Source: JBCCEV01 sp039030125 (lineage in GTDB: Bacteria > Pseudomonadota > Gammaproteobacteria > Ga0077536). Taken from it: a DNA stretch of 8,742 bases. A program made the position numbers and the translations under genes. Numbering within the stretch: position 1 is the first letter of the stretch; each line of letters begins with the position of its first letter. Below, in pieces: positions 1 to 7,282 of this stretch. The notes under the pieces are model-generated. The model worked only from the letters and a program-made list of their open reading frames with translations, was not told the DNA's origin and searched no databases. Location of the stretch: assembly GCA_039030125.1 (NCBI GenBank), contig JBCCEV010000167.1, forward strand, positions 1 through 8,742, read 5' to 3'.

Positions 1-2
1 GA

Positions 3-2174
3 AGAGAGAAGGTCGCCCAGATCATTACCTATGGAACCATGGCCGCTAAAGCGGTGGTGCGAGACGTCGGGCGGGTTTTGGGGTTTCCCTATGGTTTCGT
101 TGATCAATTAGCCAAATTGATCCCGTTTGACCCAAACATGACCCTAACAAGAGCGCTCGCGGATGAAGCTGAGCTACAACGCCGCTTCGACGAGGATGAA
201 GAGGTCAAATCAATTCTCGATCTCGCACTCTCGCTAGAAGGCATCGCTCGAAATGCAGGCCGTCACGCAGGTGGCTTAGTGATCGCGCCACGACCACTCA
301 CCGATTACATGCCCCTCTACCTTGAACCGAACAGCGAGGGTGCTGTCACGCAATTCGACATGGGGGATGTCGAAGCGATCGGTTTGGTGAAGTTCGACTT
401 CTTAGGCCTGCGCACCCTTACGATCATCGACTGGGCGCTGGCAGAGATTAACAGCGCACGGGAAACGCCGGTCGAAATCGGCAAGATTCCTTTGGACGAT
501 GAAGCAACGTATGAACTTGTGCGCGCGCAACAGACCACGGCGATTTTCCAACTGGAATCGCGTGGCATGCGAGAACTCATCAAGCGCTTAAGGCCAGACT
601 GTTTTGGCGATCTCATCGCCTTGGTCGCGCTGTTTCGCCCAGGCCCGCTGCAATCGGGCATGGTTGATGATTTTATTGAACGCAAGCATGGCCGCGCTCA
701 GGTCAAATATCCGCATCCGTCGCTGGCCCCCATCTTGCTCCCTACCTACGGCGTGATCTTGTATCAAGAACAAGTTATGCAGATTGCTCAAGTGTTAGGT
801 GGCTACACCCTCGGCGCTGCAGACCTGTTGCGTCGTGCAATGGGTAAAAAGAAGGCTGAGGAAATGGCGGAGCAAAGGGAGATCTTTGTCTCCGGTGCCG
901 TTAACAATGCCGTAGATGGTGAATTGGCCGCGCAAATCTTCGATTTGATGGAAAAGTTTGCAGGGTATGGCTTCAATAAATCGCACTCGGCCGCCTATGC
1001 CTTGATTGCGTATCAAACCGCCTGGCTGAAAGTTCATTACCCGGCGGCGTTTATGGCGGCTGTGTTGTCCTCGGATATGGATTCGACGGAAAAAGTCGTC
1101 CGATTGATTGATGAATGCCGGGCACTCGGCATTGAAGTCGTATCCCCAGATGTCAATCGCTGCGAGTTTCGATTTCGCGTCGCCGACGACAACACAATCC
1201 TTTACGGATTGGGTGCGATAAAAGGAGTCGGGGAGTCGTTGATATCGACACTGGTGGAACAACGCGAGGCAGAGGGGAGCTACGATGATTTGCTCTCGTT
1301 GTGTCAACGCAATTACGGTAAGCGTCTGAATCGGCGGGCTCTTGAGGCTTTGATCAGAGCGGGCGCGCTCGACTGCTTTAGCCTGAGTCGGGCGCAACTA
1401 ACAGCGACGCTGGAACAGGCGCTAACGATCGCCGAACAAGGTCACAAAAGTGCCAGCGCTGGCCAATCGGATTTATTCGGAGATGATTCTCAGGCACCTT
1501 GTGGAATACCGCAGTTAGCCGCCGCCGCAGGGGTTCGTGAGTGGACAATGGACGAGGTTCTTGAAGGGGAGAAAAACACGCTTGGGCACTACTTAAGCGG
1601 TCACCCTATCGATCGCTATCGGGAGGAGTTATCGCAGATAGTTTCCGCGTCACTTGCCGAGGTGCAGTGCGGCCGCCGGCGGGTGGCCGGGATCGTTGAT
1701 TCGGTGCGTAGCTTCAAGACCCGACGCGGCATGAATGCATCAGTGATACTCGACGACAATACCGCGCGAATCGAGCTCACTCTCTTTCGTGATGTCCGCG
1801 ACCGCTACATTAATCGATTGGTCGATGGCGCGATTATCGTCGCCGAAGGTAATTTTGAAGAAGACGACTATTCAGGCGGGTACCGACTCAATGTCGAGCA
1901 GGTTTACTCTATTGAAGAAGCGCGCAACCGTTATGCGCGCGCGATTGTGATCGACCTCAATCAGGAAGCGTTTAATCCTCAAACCGTCCCGGCTCTCAAA
2001 GAGATATTCAGTAACTATAGGAACGGACATTGTTCGATAGAAATTGAATATTCTCGGTCGGGAGGTCGGGCGCGTGTCAAGCTCGGCGAGCAATGGCAGG
2101 TCGAAGCTGCTGATGGACTGCTCAACTTACTCAACGATACCGTGCGGGGCGGGCGTATCCACGTTGAATATTAG
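3..2174 (+). CDS. dnaE: DNA polymerase III alpha subunit, C-terminal ~723 residues (5' partial)
   Basis: This is the catalytic polymerase subunit of the replicative holoenzyme. The reading frame is open from base 3 and encodes family-typical sequence (REKVAQIITYGTMAAKAV) ahead of the ATG at 39, so that ATG is internal and the true start lies outside the window. About 430 residues are missing compared with E. coli DnaE (1160 aa), including the PHP domain and the first two catalytic aspartates. The third catalytic aspartate is present in KFDFLGL (codon 396-398; D555 in E. coli). Other landmarks are FRPGPLQSGM, RRAMGKKK, GYGFNKSHSAAYA (about 963-1001), a helix-hairpin-helix around GAIKGVGE (about 1210-1235), a beta-clamp-binding pentapeptide QSDLF (1464-1478), and an OB-fold region (about 1680-1850). 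The C-terminus is intact, ending at TAG 2172-2174. I see no frameshift or intein. Similarity to E. coli DnaE runs throughout, so the identity is near certain. Confidence 0.98.
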   Translation, partial: REKVAQIITYGTMAAKAVVRDVGRVLGFPYGFVDQLAKLIPFDPNMTLTRALADEAELQRRFDEDEEVKSILDLALSLEGIARNAGRHAGGLVIAPRPLTDYMPLYLEPNSEGAVTQFDMGDVEAIGLVKFDFLGLRTLTIIDWALAEINSARETPVEIGKIPLDDEATYELVRAQQTTAIFQLESRGMRELIKRLRPDCFGDLIALVALFRPGPLQSGMVDDFIERKHGRAQVKYPHPSLAPILLPTYGVILYQEQVMQIAQVLGGYTLGAADLLRRAMGKKKAEEMAEQREIFVSGAVNNAVDGELAAQIFDLMEKFAGYGFNKSHSAAYALIAYQTAWLKVHYPAAFMAAVLSSDMDSTEKVVRLIDECRALGIEVVSPDVNRCEFRFRVADDNTILYGLGAIKGVGESLISTLVEQREAEGSYDDLLSLCQRNYGKRLNRRALEALIRAGALDCFSLSRAQLTATLEQALTIAEQGHKSASAGQSDLFGDDSQAPCGIPQLAAAAGVREWTMDEVLEGEKNTLGHYLSGHPIDRYREELSQIVSASLAEVQCGRRRVAGIVDSVRSFKTRRGMNASVILDDNTARIELTLFRDVRDRYINRLVDGAIIVAEGNFEEDDYSGGYRLNVEQVYSIEEARNRYARAIVIDLNQEAFNPQTVPALKEIFSNYRNGHCSIEIEYSRSGGRARVKLGEQWQVEAADGLLNLLNDTVRGGRIHVEY

Positions 2175-2203
2175 TCATACTCGGTGTTCACGGGCTGAGC
2201 CTT

Positions 2204-2209
2204 TAGAAT
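2204..2209 (+). promoter_or_regulatory. Possible -10 hexamer upstream of accA
   Basis: TAGAAT matches the sigma-70 -10 consensus at five of six positions and would place a transcript start about 30 bases before the accA ATG. No convincing -35 box lies 16-18 bases upstream; the TTCACG at 2187-2192 is only 11 bases away. The 70-base gap between dnaE and accA holds nothing else I can support, so accA may simply be read through from dnaE. Confidence 0.2.
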
Positions 2210-2244
2210 ACAAAACGTAAACATTCAGTTGTGTCTTAACAGCG

Positions 2245-3234
2245 ATGAGCGAAACAGAATCAGATACCAAGCAGATCAATCTCAATTTCCTCGATTTCGA
2301 ACAACCGATAGCCGAGCTGGAGGCGAAGATTGAGGAATTACGCTTGGTTGGGCATGACTCTGAGATCAATATCAGCGAGGAGATCGAGCGCTTGAAACAG
2401 CGCTCGCAAGATCTAACTACGCAAATATTTTCGTCACTGAGCGCCTGGCAGATCTCCAAGCTCGCCCGGCATCCCCAGCGCCCTTATACCCTGGATTATG
2501 TCGCGTCGTTATTTGAGGATGTCCATGAATTACATGGTGACCGCGCATTTGCCGATGATCCGGCGATTGTCTCGGGCATAGGTCGTTTCCGTGGCCACAA
2601 TATCGCGTTTATCGGGCATCAGAAAGGTCGCAACACCAAAGATAATTTGTGGCGCAATTTTGGCATGCCTAAACCGGAAGGTTATAGAAAAGCACTGCGG
2701 ATCATGGAACTCGCGGAGCGGTTTCGGCTTCCGATCATTACCTTCATCGATACCCCGGGAGCTTATCCTGGGATTGGGGCTGAAGAACGCGGGCAGAGCG
2801 AAGCAATTGCCCGAAACTTGTTGGTTATGTCGGGCTTGCGAACCCCGATTTTAAGCGTCGTGATTGGAGAAGGCGGTTCCGGCGGTGCATTGGCCATCGG
2901 CGTGTGCGATCGTCTATTAATGATGCAGTATGCAACCTATGCCGTTATTTCGCCTGAAGGCTGTGCATCGATTCTATGGAAGAGCGCCGAGCGCGCGGCC
3001 GATGCTGCCGAGGCGATGGGGATCACCACGGAACGTTTGGAAAGCCTGGGCCTGCTCGACCGTGTCGTTGATGAACCTCTGGGTGGCGCGCATCGCGACC
3101 CAGCCTCGGCGGCACACAATTTAGGCGCTGCTATCGAGGACATGCTTAGCGATTTAGTAGCGGTAAGTCTCGATGATTTGGTTGTCGCGCGGCGCGAGAG
3201 ATTAGCCCGTCCCAGTGAGTTCCTCGAAAGATAG
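2245..3234 (+). CDS. accA: Acetyl-CoA carboxylase carboxyltransferase subunit alpha
   Basis: AccA pairs with AccD in the carboxyltransferase half of acetyl-CoA carboxylase. It moves the carboxyl group from carboxybiotin on AccB to acetyl-CoA, giving malonyl-CoA for fatty-acid synthesis in the cytoplasm. The product is 329 aa, against 319 in E. coli, the difference being about ten extra residues before the conserved LNFLDFEQPIAELEAKI. Family blocks visible are AWQISKLARHPQRPYTLDY (about 67-85), GHQKGRNTKDN, FGMPKPEGYRKAL, ITFIDTPGAYPGIGAEERGQ, the glycine-rich GEGGSGGALAIG (208-219) and SPEGCASILWKSA (236-248). The ATG at 2245 is the only sensible start, although no clear Shine-Dalgarno sequence precedes it. 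The gene starts 70 bases after dnaE and its end overlaps tilS, which suggests co-transcription. The identity is near certain. Confidence 0.98.
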   Translation: MSETESDTKQINLNFLDFEQPIAELEAKIEELRLVGHDSEINISEEIERLKQRSQDLTTQIFSSLSAWQISKLARHPQRPYTLDYVASLFEDVHELHGDRAFADDPAIVSGIGRFRGHNIAFIGHQKGRNTKDNLWRNFGMPKPEGYRKALRIMELAERFRLPIITFIDTPGAYPGIGAEERGQSEAIARNLLVMSGLRTPILSVVIGEGGSGGALAIGVCDRLLMMQYATYAVISPEGCASILWKSAERAADAAEAMGITTERLESLGLLDRVVDEPLGGAHRDPASAAHNLGAAIEDMLSDLVAVSLDDLVVARRERLARPSEFLER

Positions 3235-4633
3235 CGCGGCGACTGTGGCCGTTAGTGACGTTGGTACCAATACGCGCAAGCTAGTCAATGAATTCCGCGC
3301 TTTCGTTGATGCCTATTCACCCGCGCGACTCGTTGTTGCATTCAGTGGTGGCGCAGATTCAAGCGCGTTGTTGGATATCGCTTGCCGTGCGGTTGCTCCC
3401 GGCGTCTCTTTGAGTGCGGTTCACTTTAATCATCGATTGCAACCCGGTTGCGATCACTGGGTTGAACATTGTGCGCGGTTTTGCGCGGCGCGGAACATTC
3501 CTCTTACGGTAGTGGATGCCGATGAAAGACCGCCCTCTAAGAGCAATCTTGAGGCTTGGGCGCGGGCGCGGCGCTATGCAGCCTTTGAGCGCTTCGCGCA
3601 AACTGGAAGTTATATTCTCACCGCGCACCATCGCGATGATCAGGCTGAAACGGTTTTGATGCGTGCTTTTCGTGGTTCGGGGAGTTACGGAATGTCGGGG
3701 ATCGCGCGTTTGCATCCTTTTGGTGAAGGCCATTTGGCACGCCCTTTTCTGGCTATCCCTGGCGATGAGCTAAAGGCTTACGTGCGGGACCATAATATTG
3801 AGGTTGTACTCGATCCAAGCAATAACGACCTGAATTTTGAACGCAATAAAGTGCGTCGCCTGCTTCTACCCCTGCTGGCTGAACACTTCCCGAATGCGGT
3901 TAACGGCTTGACGCGGGTAGCGGTGCTGCAAGATGAGTTGTCGCAGTTCGCCGACGAGACCCTTGGGCTTAAAGTCCAACCCTACGCTAATGATCCTCGA
4001 AACGCTTTGCCTCTTGCGCTTCTCCGCAGCGAAAAACCTGCGGTTCAAGCGCTATTGATCCGCTTTTGGGTTCGCAGCAAAGGGTTTCCAATGCCGGCGC
4101 CACGTCATGTCAACGAACTGCTACGGTCGATTGCTGAGTATCGTGGCCGCTCTAGCCCACAGGTGAGTTGGCGTGATGCGTGTATCTACTTGTTCGAGGA
4201 TAAACTGTTTCTCGCCGGCCGCCCCGATCTGCGGCGCCAGCAGCCTTGCCAGTGGTTGGGAGAACGCGAAATGCAACTTCCCACTGGCACGTTAACCGTT
4301 ACACGTTGCAAAGGAAGCGGGCTCAGCATCGATCGCTTCAGATCGGCTTCGATTGAAATCGGCTATCGCCGTGGCGGCGAGAGAATTCAATTACCTGGTC
4401 GCTCACACAGCCAGTCGCTCAAAAAACTATTCTGGGAATGGCGTGTGCCGCCGTGGGAAAGAGGGCTGGTGCCCTTATTGTCAATTGGTGATGAGCTGGC
4501 GGCGGTCGCAAACCATGCGATCGCTAAAGATTATGTGGCAACCGGTGAGGAGGAAGGTTTGGTATTTTCCTGGTCACCACACATCTATAAAGGCGTTAGC
4601 GACGGCTCGCTCCTAACTTATGGCGCTTCATAG
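3215..4633 (+). CDS. tilS: tRNA(Ile)-lysidine synthase
   Basis: TilS uses ATP and lysine to convert C34 of the CAU-anticodon tRNA-Ile to lysidine, so that it reads AUA and is charged with isoleucine. The protein is 472 aa, close to E. coli's 432. The N-terminal PP-loop ATPase has SGGADS (44-49) after a hydrophobic strand, then HHRDDQAET (138-146), FRGSGSYGMSGI (152-163) and the DPSNND / ERNKVRRLLLP segment (200-219). The C-terminal TilS domain (about 380-452) has RRGGERIQLPGRSHSQSLKK and VPPWERGLVPLLSIGDELAAV. The GTG at 3215 overlaps accA by 20 bases; a second in-frame GTG at 3245 would give no overlap and is a real alternative, since neither has a strong ribosome-binding site and the first conserved strand begins near residue 38. 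The stop overlaps that of the converging minus-strand gene by six bases. Confidence 0.96.
   Translation: MSSSKDSAATVAVSDVGTNTRKLVNEFRAFVDAYSPARLVVAFSGGADSSALLDIACRAVAPGVSLSAVHFNHRLQPGCDHWVEHCARFCAARNIPLTVVDADERPPSKSNLEAWARARRYAAFERFAQTGSYILTAHHRDDQAETVLMRAFRGSGSYGMSGIARLHPFGEGHLARPFLAIPGDELKAYVRDHNIEVVLDPSNNDLNFERNKVRRLLLPLLAEHFPNAVNGLTRVAVLQDELSQFADETLGLKVQPYANDPRNALPLALLRSEKPAVQALLIRFWVRSKGFPMPAPRHVNELLRSIAEYRGRSSPQVSWRDACIYLFEDKLFLAGRPDLRRQQPCQWLGEREMQLPTGTLTVTRCKGSGLSIDRFRSASIEIGYRRGGERIQLPGRSHSQSLKKLFWEWRVPPWERGLVPLLSIGDELAAVANHAIAKDYVATGEEEGLVFSWSPHIYKGVSDGSLLTYGAS
4595..4617 (-). terminator. Weak imperfect hairpin just past the minus-strand operon end
   Basis: The sequence can fold as GTTA/TAAC and GCGA/TCGC stems of four pairs each, with a CGGC loop and a three-base bulge. 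It lies 10 bases beyond the stop of the VWA-FHA gene and inside the tilS coding region. On the minus strand it is followed by GCCTTTATAG, a poor U tract, so terminator function is doubtful. Confidence 0.2.
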
Positions 4634-6169
4634 ATTGCCGACCGGCGCTCTCGTGCTCACCATGACCGTAGCATCCTCTTTCGCGTAGGTTTCGTCTTTC
4701 AAGGTGAAAGTCATCCTCACATCACCAATGTCGATCTTATCGCCTTCGCGGAGTTGGAAAGTCTCAACGCGCCCGTCATTAACAAATACGCCATTCAGGG
4801 AACCAAGGTCATTGAGCGTTAACGCACCATCTTCGTTGCGGCGTATCTCCGCATGCAGGCGCGACACGGAACTATCAAGCAGGGGCAGGTCGTTGTTGCG
4901 GCTGCGCCCTATGCGCCATGGCGTATCGCGAATCACATGTCGTTCCTCGCCCAACATCAAAAACGCAAGGGGGCGTTTTGACTGAGCGTCCTCGCCCTGT
5001 GGCTTTTCCCTCCCGCGTTTGAGCTGCAGCACCACGGCGACGATTACGACCAGCAATAATCCGATCACGATCGCGAACCAAGGCCATAAAGAGGGATTTT
5101 CGCCGCCCGTCGACACCCGAACGATCTGTGGCGGCGCAATCGGCTGGGATGACGAACTCGCGCTTGGCGAAGGTGCGGTAGGTCCCTCAGCATCCGGACC
5201 CGGAAGGGTTACGGGTGCCAAGACCAGGAAACCTTGCGACTCGGTTTGAAACGAGAGCGTGACGTCGATCGCGCCAATCGCGCCTTGTTCGGCCAATGGC
5301 TCAAGATCAAAACGTAGCCGTCCTCCCGAACGCGCCGAGGTAAACAGTTTGGGCGCCACGGTTGGCGGAATTTCGAGCTCTGGATAGCTCGCCTGCACAT
5401 ATTGTCCGCCGGTTTCATCGCTGAGTCGCCGAATTGTCTGCAGGGCGACGGATTTCGCGACCGAACGCGGGTAACCGATTGCATGGATGATAACCTCATC
5501 ATCGCGAGCCGTTTTAACGACATCATCGTGGTCGTAGGCATAGTCTTCGGCTAGCCCGTCGGAGAAAACAATCAGTACGCGGCGATCGGCTTCGGTTTGC
5601 CTCAATAGGTTGACGGCTTCTTTAATATTACGGTAGAGCTCTGTGGTTTTCCCTATCGCTTGGAGTTCGCTGGCACCGCCCACGATCGCTTCATTGCTGC
5701 TTCCAAAGTCCGCAATTAAATTGAGGTTACTATCGAACGAAGCCAGCGCTAAAACATCGTTCGCGCCGGCTTCGGCGACGATTGCGGTAACGTGTTCAGC
5801 ATTCTTACGCACCGCCGCCTGCCGTGCGGGGTCGCTCGTATCAACGAGTAAGAGCACCGCGATTTTTTCGTCTGCTTCACCAAAGATGCTGAGGGGTTCG
5901 CCGGCCACCGTTGCTTCTTCGAAGGAAGCGACGCTCGAAGTCAACGCTCCTCCTTGAAGTAGACGGTAGTCGCACTCGAGATTTAACGTAGCGCTCTGTT
6001 CGCACGCAATATCCATATGTTCCGTCAGCGTGGCACACAGAGCGGGCGCCGAGGCTGATAGCAAGGCAAAGAGGAGCGCCGCGCCAGACGCGCGCCCGCG
6101 CGCTATGGGTCCGCGATTACTTCTCAGGGAAGAGCGGATCCGGTAAGTCGAAGAACTCGATGTCGACAC
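4628..6169 (-). CDS. Periplasmic VWA / transmembrane / cytoplasmic FHA domain protein
   Basis: The protein is 513 aa from GTG 6169. In order: a basic n-region and hydrophobic signal segment, with likely cleavage after ALCA (residue 46); two nearby cysteines (56, 66) that could form a disulfide in the periplasm; a von Willebrand A domain (about 103-275) with VLLLVDTSD at the metal site (D110, S112), GKTTELY (T175/T176) and FSDG (D204); a Ser/Pro-rich linker (about 330-347); one membrane span (about 362-382) followed by KRGREK; and an FHA domain (about 419-487) with RIGRSRNNDLPL, SSVSRLHAEI and DLGSLNGVFVN. FHA domains bind phosphothreonine; VWA domains bind protein partners through a metal. 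The fifth MIDAS position is proline instead of serine. Start: the frame is open up to a GTG at 6229 with ATGs at 6226 and 6193, but these lie deep inside the preceding gene and encode an atypical Ser/basic stretch. GTG 6169 has the best ribosome site and overlaps the preceding gene by 53 bases. It is the last gene of the cluster. The biological role is not recognised. Confidence 0.85.
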   Translation of the reverse strand: MSTSSSSTYRIRSSLRSNRGPIARGRASGAALLFALLSASAPALCATLTEHMDIACEQSATLNLECDYRLLQGGALTSSVASFEEATVAGEPLSIFGEADEKIAVLLLVDTSDPARQAAVRKNAEHVTAIVAEAGANDVLALASFDSNLNLIADFGSSNEAIVGGASELQAIGKTTELYRNIKEAVNLLRQTEADRRVLIVFSDGLAEDYAYDHDDVVKTARDDEVIIHAIGYPRSVAKSVALQTIRRLSDETGGQYVQASYPELEIPPTVAPKLFTSARSGGRLRFDLEPLAEQGAIGAIDVTLSFQTESQGFLVLAPVTLPGPDAEGPTAPSPSASSSSQPIAPPQIVRVSTGGENPSLWPWFAIVIGLLLVVIVAVVLQLKRGREKPQGEDAQSKRPLAFLMLGEERHVIRDTPWRIGRSRNNDLPLLDSSVSRLHAEIRRNEDGALTLNDLGSLNGVFVNDGRVETFQLREGDKIDIGDVRMTFTLKDETYAKEDATVMVSTRAPVGNL

Positions 6170-6638
6170 TGATTTGCCCCCCTTGCGTGGCATCCTCAGG
6201 GGTAACTTTTGGACCTTCTTTAGCATCACTTACTTCGCCGAGCTGAGGCAAACCTTTGCGCATCTTGGTACCGGCTTCCGCAACCCGGGTGTGCAATTCT
6301 TGAGAGAACGGTACCTTATAGGCGCGCGGCTTTTGCCGCTTCCCACCTTTTTCAAGATCGGTCGCCCACAGGTAGATCTCGCCCGGGTGCCCGGTGGCTT
6401 TGTCGGGTTCCTGAACGTAGATGGCTACCAGATTAAACCTTTTGGGCATGTCATCGTCAGTGGGCCATCCTAGAAGTGGTGGGATCGAGAAATACGTCAC
6501 TAAATAAAACAAGGAAACCGCGATCGTCGAGGTGACCTTTACTCGCCATGACCATTTTGAGTACAGGTTGATGCTCAGCAACAGCAGTGCAAGCAGAACG
6601 TAGGCTGCGACCAGCCCAGTTTGTCCAAGGAGTACCAC
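6117..6638 (-). CDS. Two-span inner-membrane protein of unknown family
   Basis: The product is 173 aa and I do not recognise the family. Two hydrophobic segments are visible, about residues 9-26 and 36-54. The short loop between them carries K28, R32 and K34, so by the positive-inside rule the loop is cytoplasmic and both termini face the periplasm. The remaining ~115 residues begin with strand-like stretches (FNLVAIYVQEPD, GEIYLWATD), continue through a basic segment (EKGGKRQKPRAYKVP) and a probable helix (about 111-128), and end in an acidic tail (VDIEFFDLPDPLFPEK). The GTG start at 6638 is supported by AAGGGA a few bases upstream. It follows the ExbD-like gene by 33 bases and precedes the VWA-FHA gene, whose start lies inside it. 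Context suggests an accessory subunit of the same envelope complex; this is inference only. Confidence 0.8.
   Translation of the reverse strand: MVLLGQTGLVAAYVLLALLLLSINLYSKWSWRVKVTSTIAVSLFYLVTYFSIPPLLGWPTDDDMPKRFNLVAIYVQEPDKATGHPGEIYLWATDLEKGGKRQKPRAYKVPFSQELHTRVAEAGTKMRKGLPQLGEVSDAKEGPKVTPEDATQGGQISVDIEFFDLPDPLFPEK
6177..6184 (-). promoter_or_regulatory. Ribosome-binding site supporting GTG 6169
   Basis: AAGGGGGG on the minus strand lies seven bases ahead of the GTG at 6169 and inside the 3' end of the two-span membrane gene. It is the strongest Shine-Dalgarno-like sequence near any in-frame start of the VWA-FHA gene and is the main reason for choosing that start. It would also allow translational coupling with the preceding gene. 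Confidence 0.5.
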
Positions 6639-6643
6639 GTACG

Positions 6644-6651
6644 TTTCCCTT
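6644..6651 (-). promoter_or_regulatory. Ribosome-binding site for GTG 6638
   Basis: AAGGGAAA on the minus strand precedes the GTG start at 6638 by five bases. It lies in the 33-base gap after the ExbD-like gene and supports this non-ATG start. Confidence 0.55.
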
Positions 6652-6671
6652 ATGTGCGATTACGAATGAAG

Positions 6672-7277
6672 CTAAAAAATAACGAGGCTTTTTTGAGTGT
6701 GGTTGATTTTTGATACCAGTCCCGAGCTATCAATGGTGAACCGAACAACGGTCGATTCCTGTCCCTTATCCGCCAACGTGACGTCGCCATAATAAACGAT
6801 TTCAAGTGCTGGATTGACCTTGGCGACCTTAACCGTAACCGTAACCGGTTGTTGGGTAACGGTAGCGTAGTAGTGGACGTTTACTACGTATTCACCGGGC
6901 ACCACGCCGCGGATGGTCACTAGTTCTTGGTTAAGCGGATTCTGGACTTCTTCGCCGTTGATGTTGATCGTGTCATTAACGATTCCTCGATCGTCACGAT
7001 CAAGGTGCACCAAGCCCGCTTCCGAATTTCGAAACCATATGACATTGCCGTTCGGATCTTCGACCCAAGTGTCGACATCGTCCGGACTATTATCCGGCCA
7101 GGCAACGGTGATGATGTACTCTGCCTTGGGATCGATGATGCCCTTTTTGGCGACCGGGTTCATGAACATGATGGCGACGAGAAATAGGTAGGTGAAACCC
7201 AGCAAGGCATTGAATAACAGATCCGTGAACGGATCCGACAGGCTTCGTCTGTTTTGCCAGCGTCCGCTTAAAGCCAT
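6672..7277 (-). CDS. ExbD-like single-span protein with YfaP/DUF2135-like periplasmic domain
   Basis: The product is 201 aa. The basic N-terminus (R6, R10, R11) should stay in the cytoplasm. One membrane span follows, about 20-39, opening with DPFTDLLFNALL. The PF-x-D pattern lines up with the ExbD span (PFIDVML in E. coli), which puts D19 at the place of the proton-carrying D25. The periplasmic part does not resemble the TolR/ExbD or OmpA-like peptidoglycan-binding domains. It reads as a beta-sandwich: YIITVAWPD, DDVDTWVEDPNGNVIWF (66-82), LVHLDRDDRG (89-98), and VVPGEYVVNVHYYA (125-138). This resembles the YfaP/DUF2135 pattern of Asp-rich D-x-D-x-W-V-x-D-P-x-G followed by G-x-Y-x-V-x-V-x-Y. 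Asp clusters 66-69 and 92-96 could bind calcium. The gene starts five bases after the ExbB/MotA-like gene, as expected for two subunits of one channel. The family assignment is by eye. Confidence 0.82.
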   Translation of the reverse strand: MALSGRWQNRRSLSDPFTDLLFNALLGFTYLFLVAIMFMNPVAKKGIIDPKAEYIITVAWPDNSPDDVDTWVEDPNGNVIWFRNSEAGLVHLDRDDRGIVNDTININGEEVQNPLNQELVTIRGVVPGEYVVNVHYYATVTQQPVTVTVKVAKVNPALEIVYYGDVTLADKGQESTVVRFTIDSSGLVSKINHTQKSLVIF

Positions 7278-7282
7278 TTTGC

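Noticed and set aside
39..41. ATG as the start of dnaE
   Set aside because: The frame is open to base 3 and the codons before the ATG encode conserved DnaE residues (IITYGT), so this Met is internal.
795..1397. Long antisense open frame (200 codons) inside dnaE
   Set aside because: It lies opposite a fully conserved polymerase region, has no recognisable protein family and is explained by codon bias of the real gene.
2191..2210. Terminator after dnaE (GGCTGAGCC followed by TTTAG)
   Set aside because: The inverted repeat leaves only three pairs with a three-base loop and has no U tract.
6829..6852. Tandem CCGTAA-like repeats and a nearby inverted repeat
   Set aside because: They arise from alternating Val and Thr codons (VTVTVKV) in the ExbD-like gene and need no other explanation.
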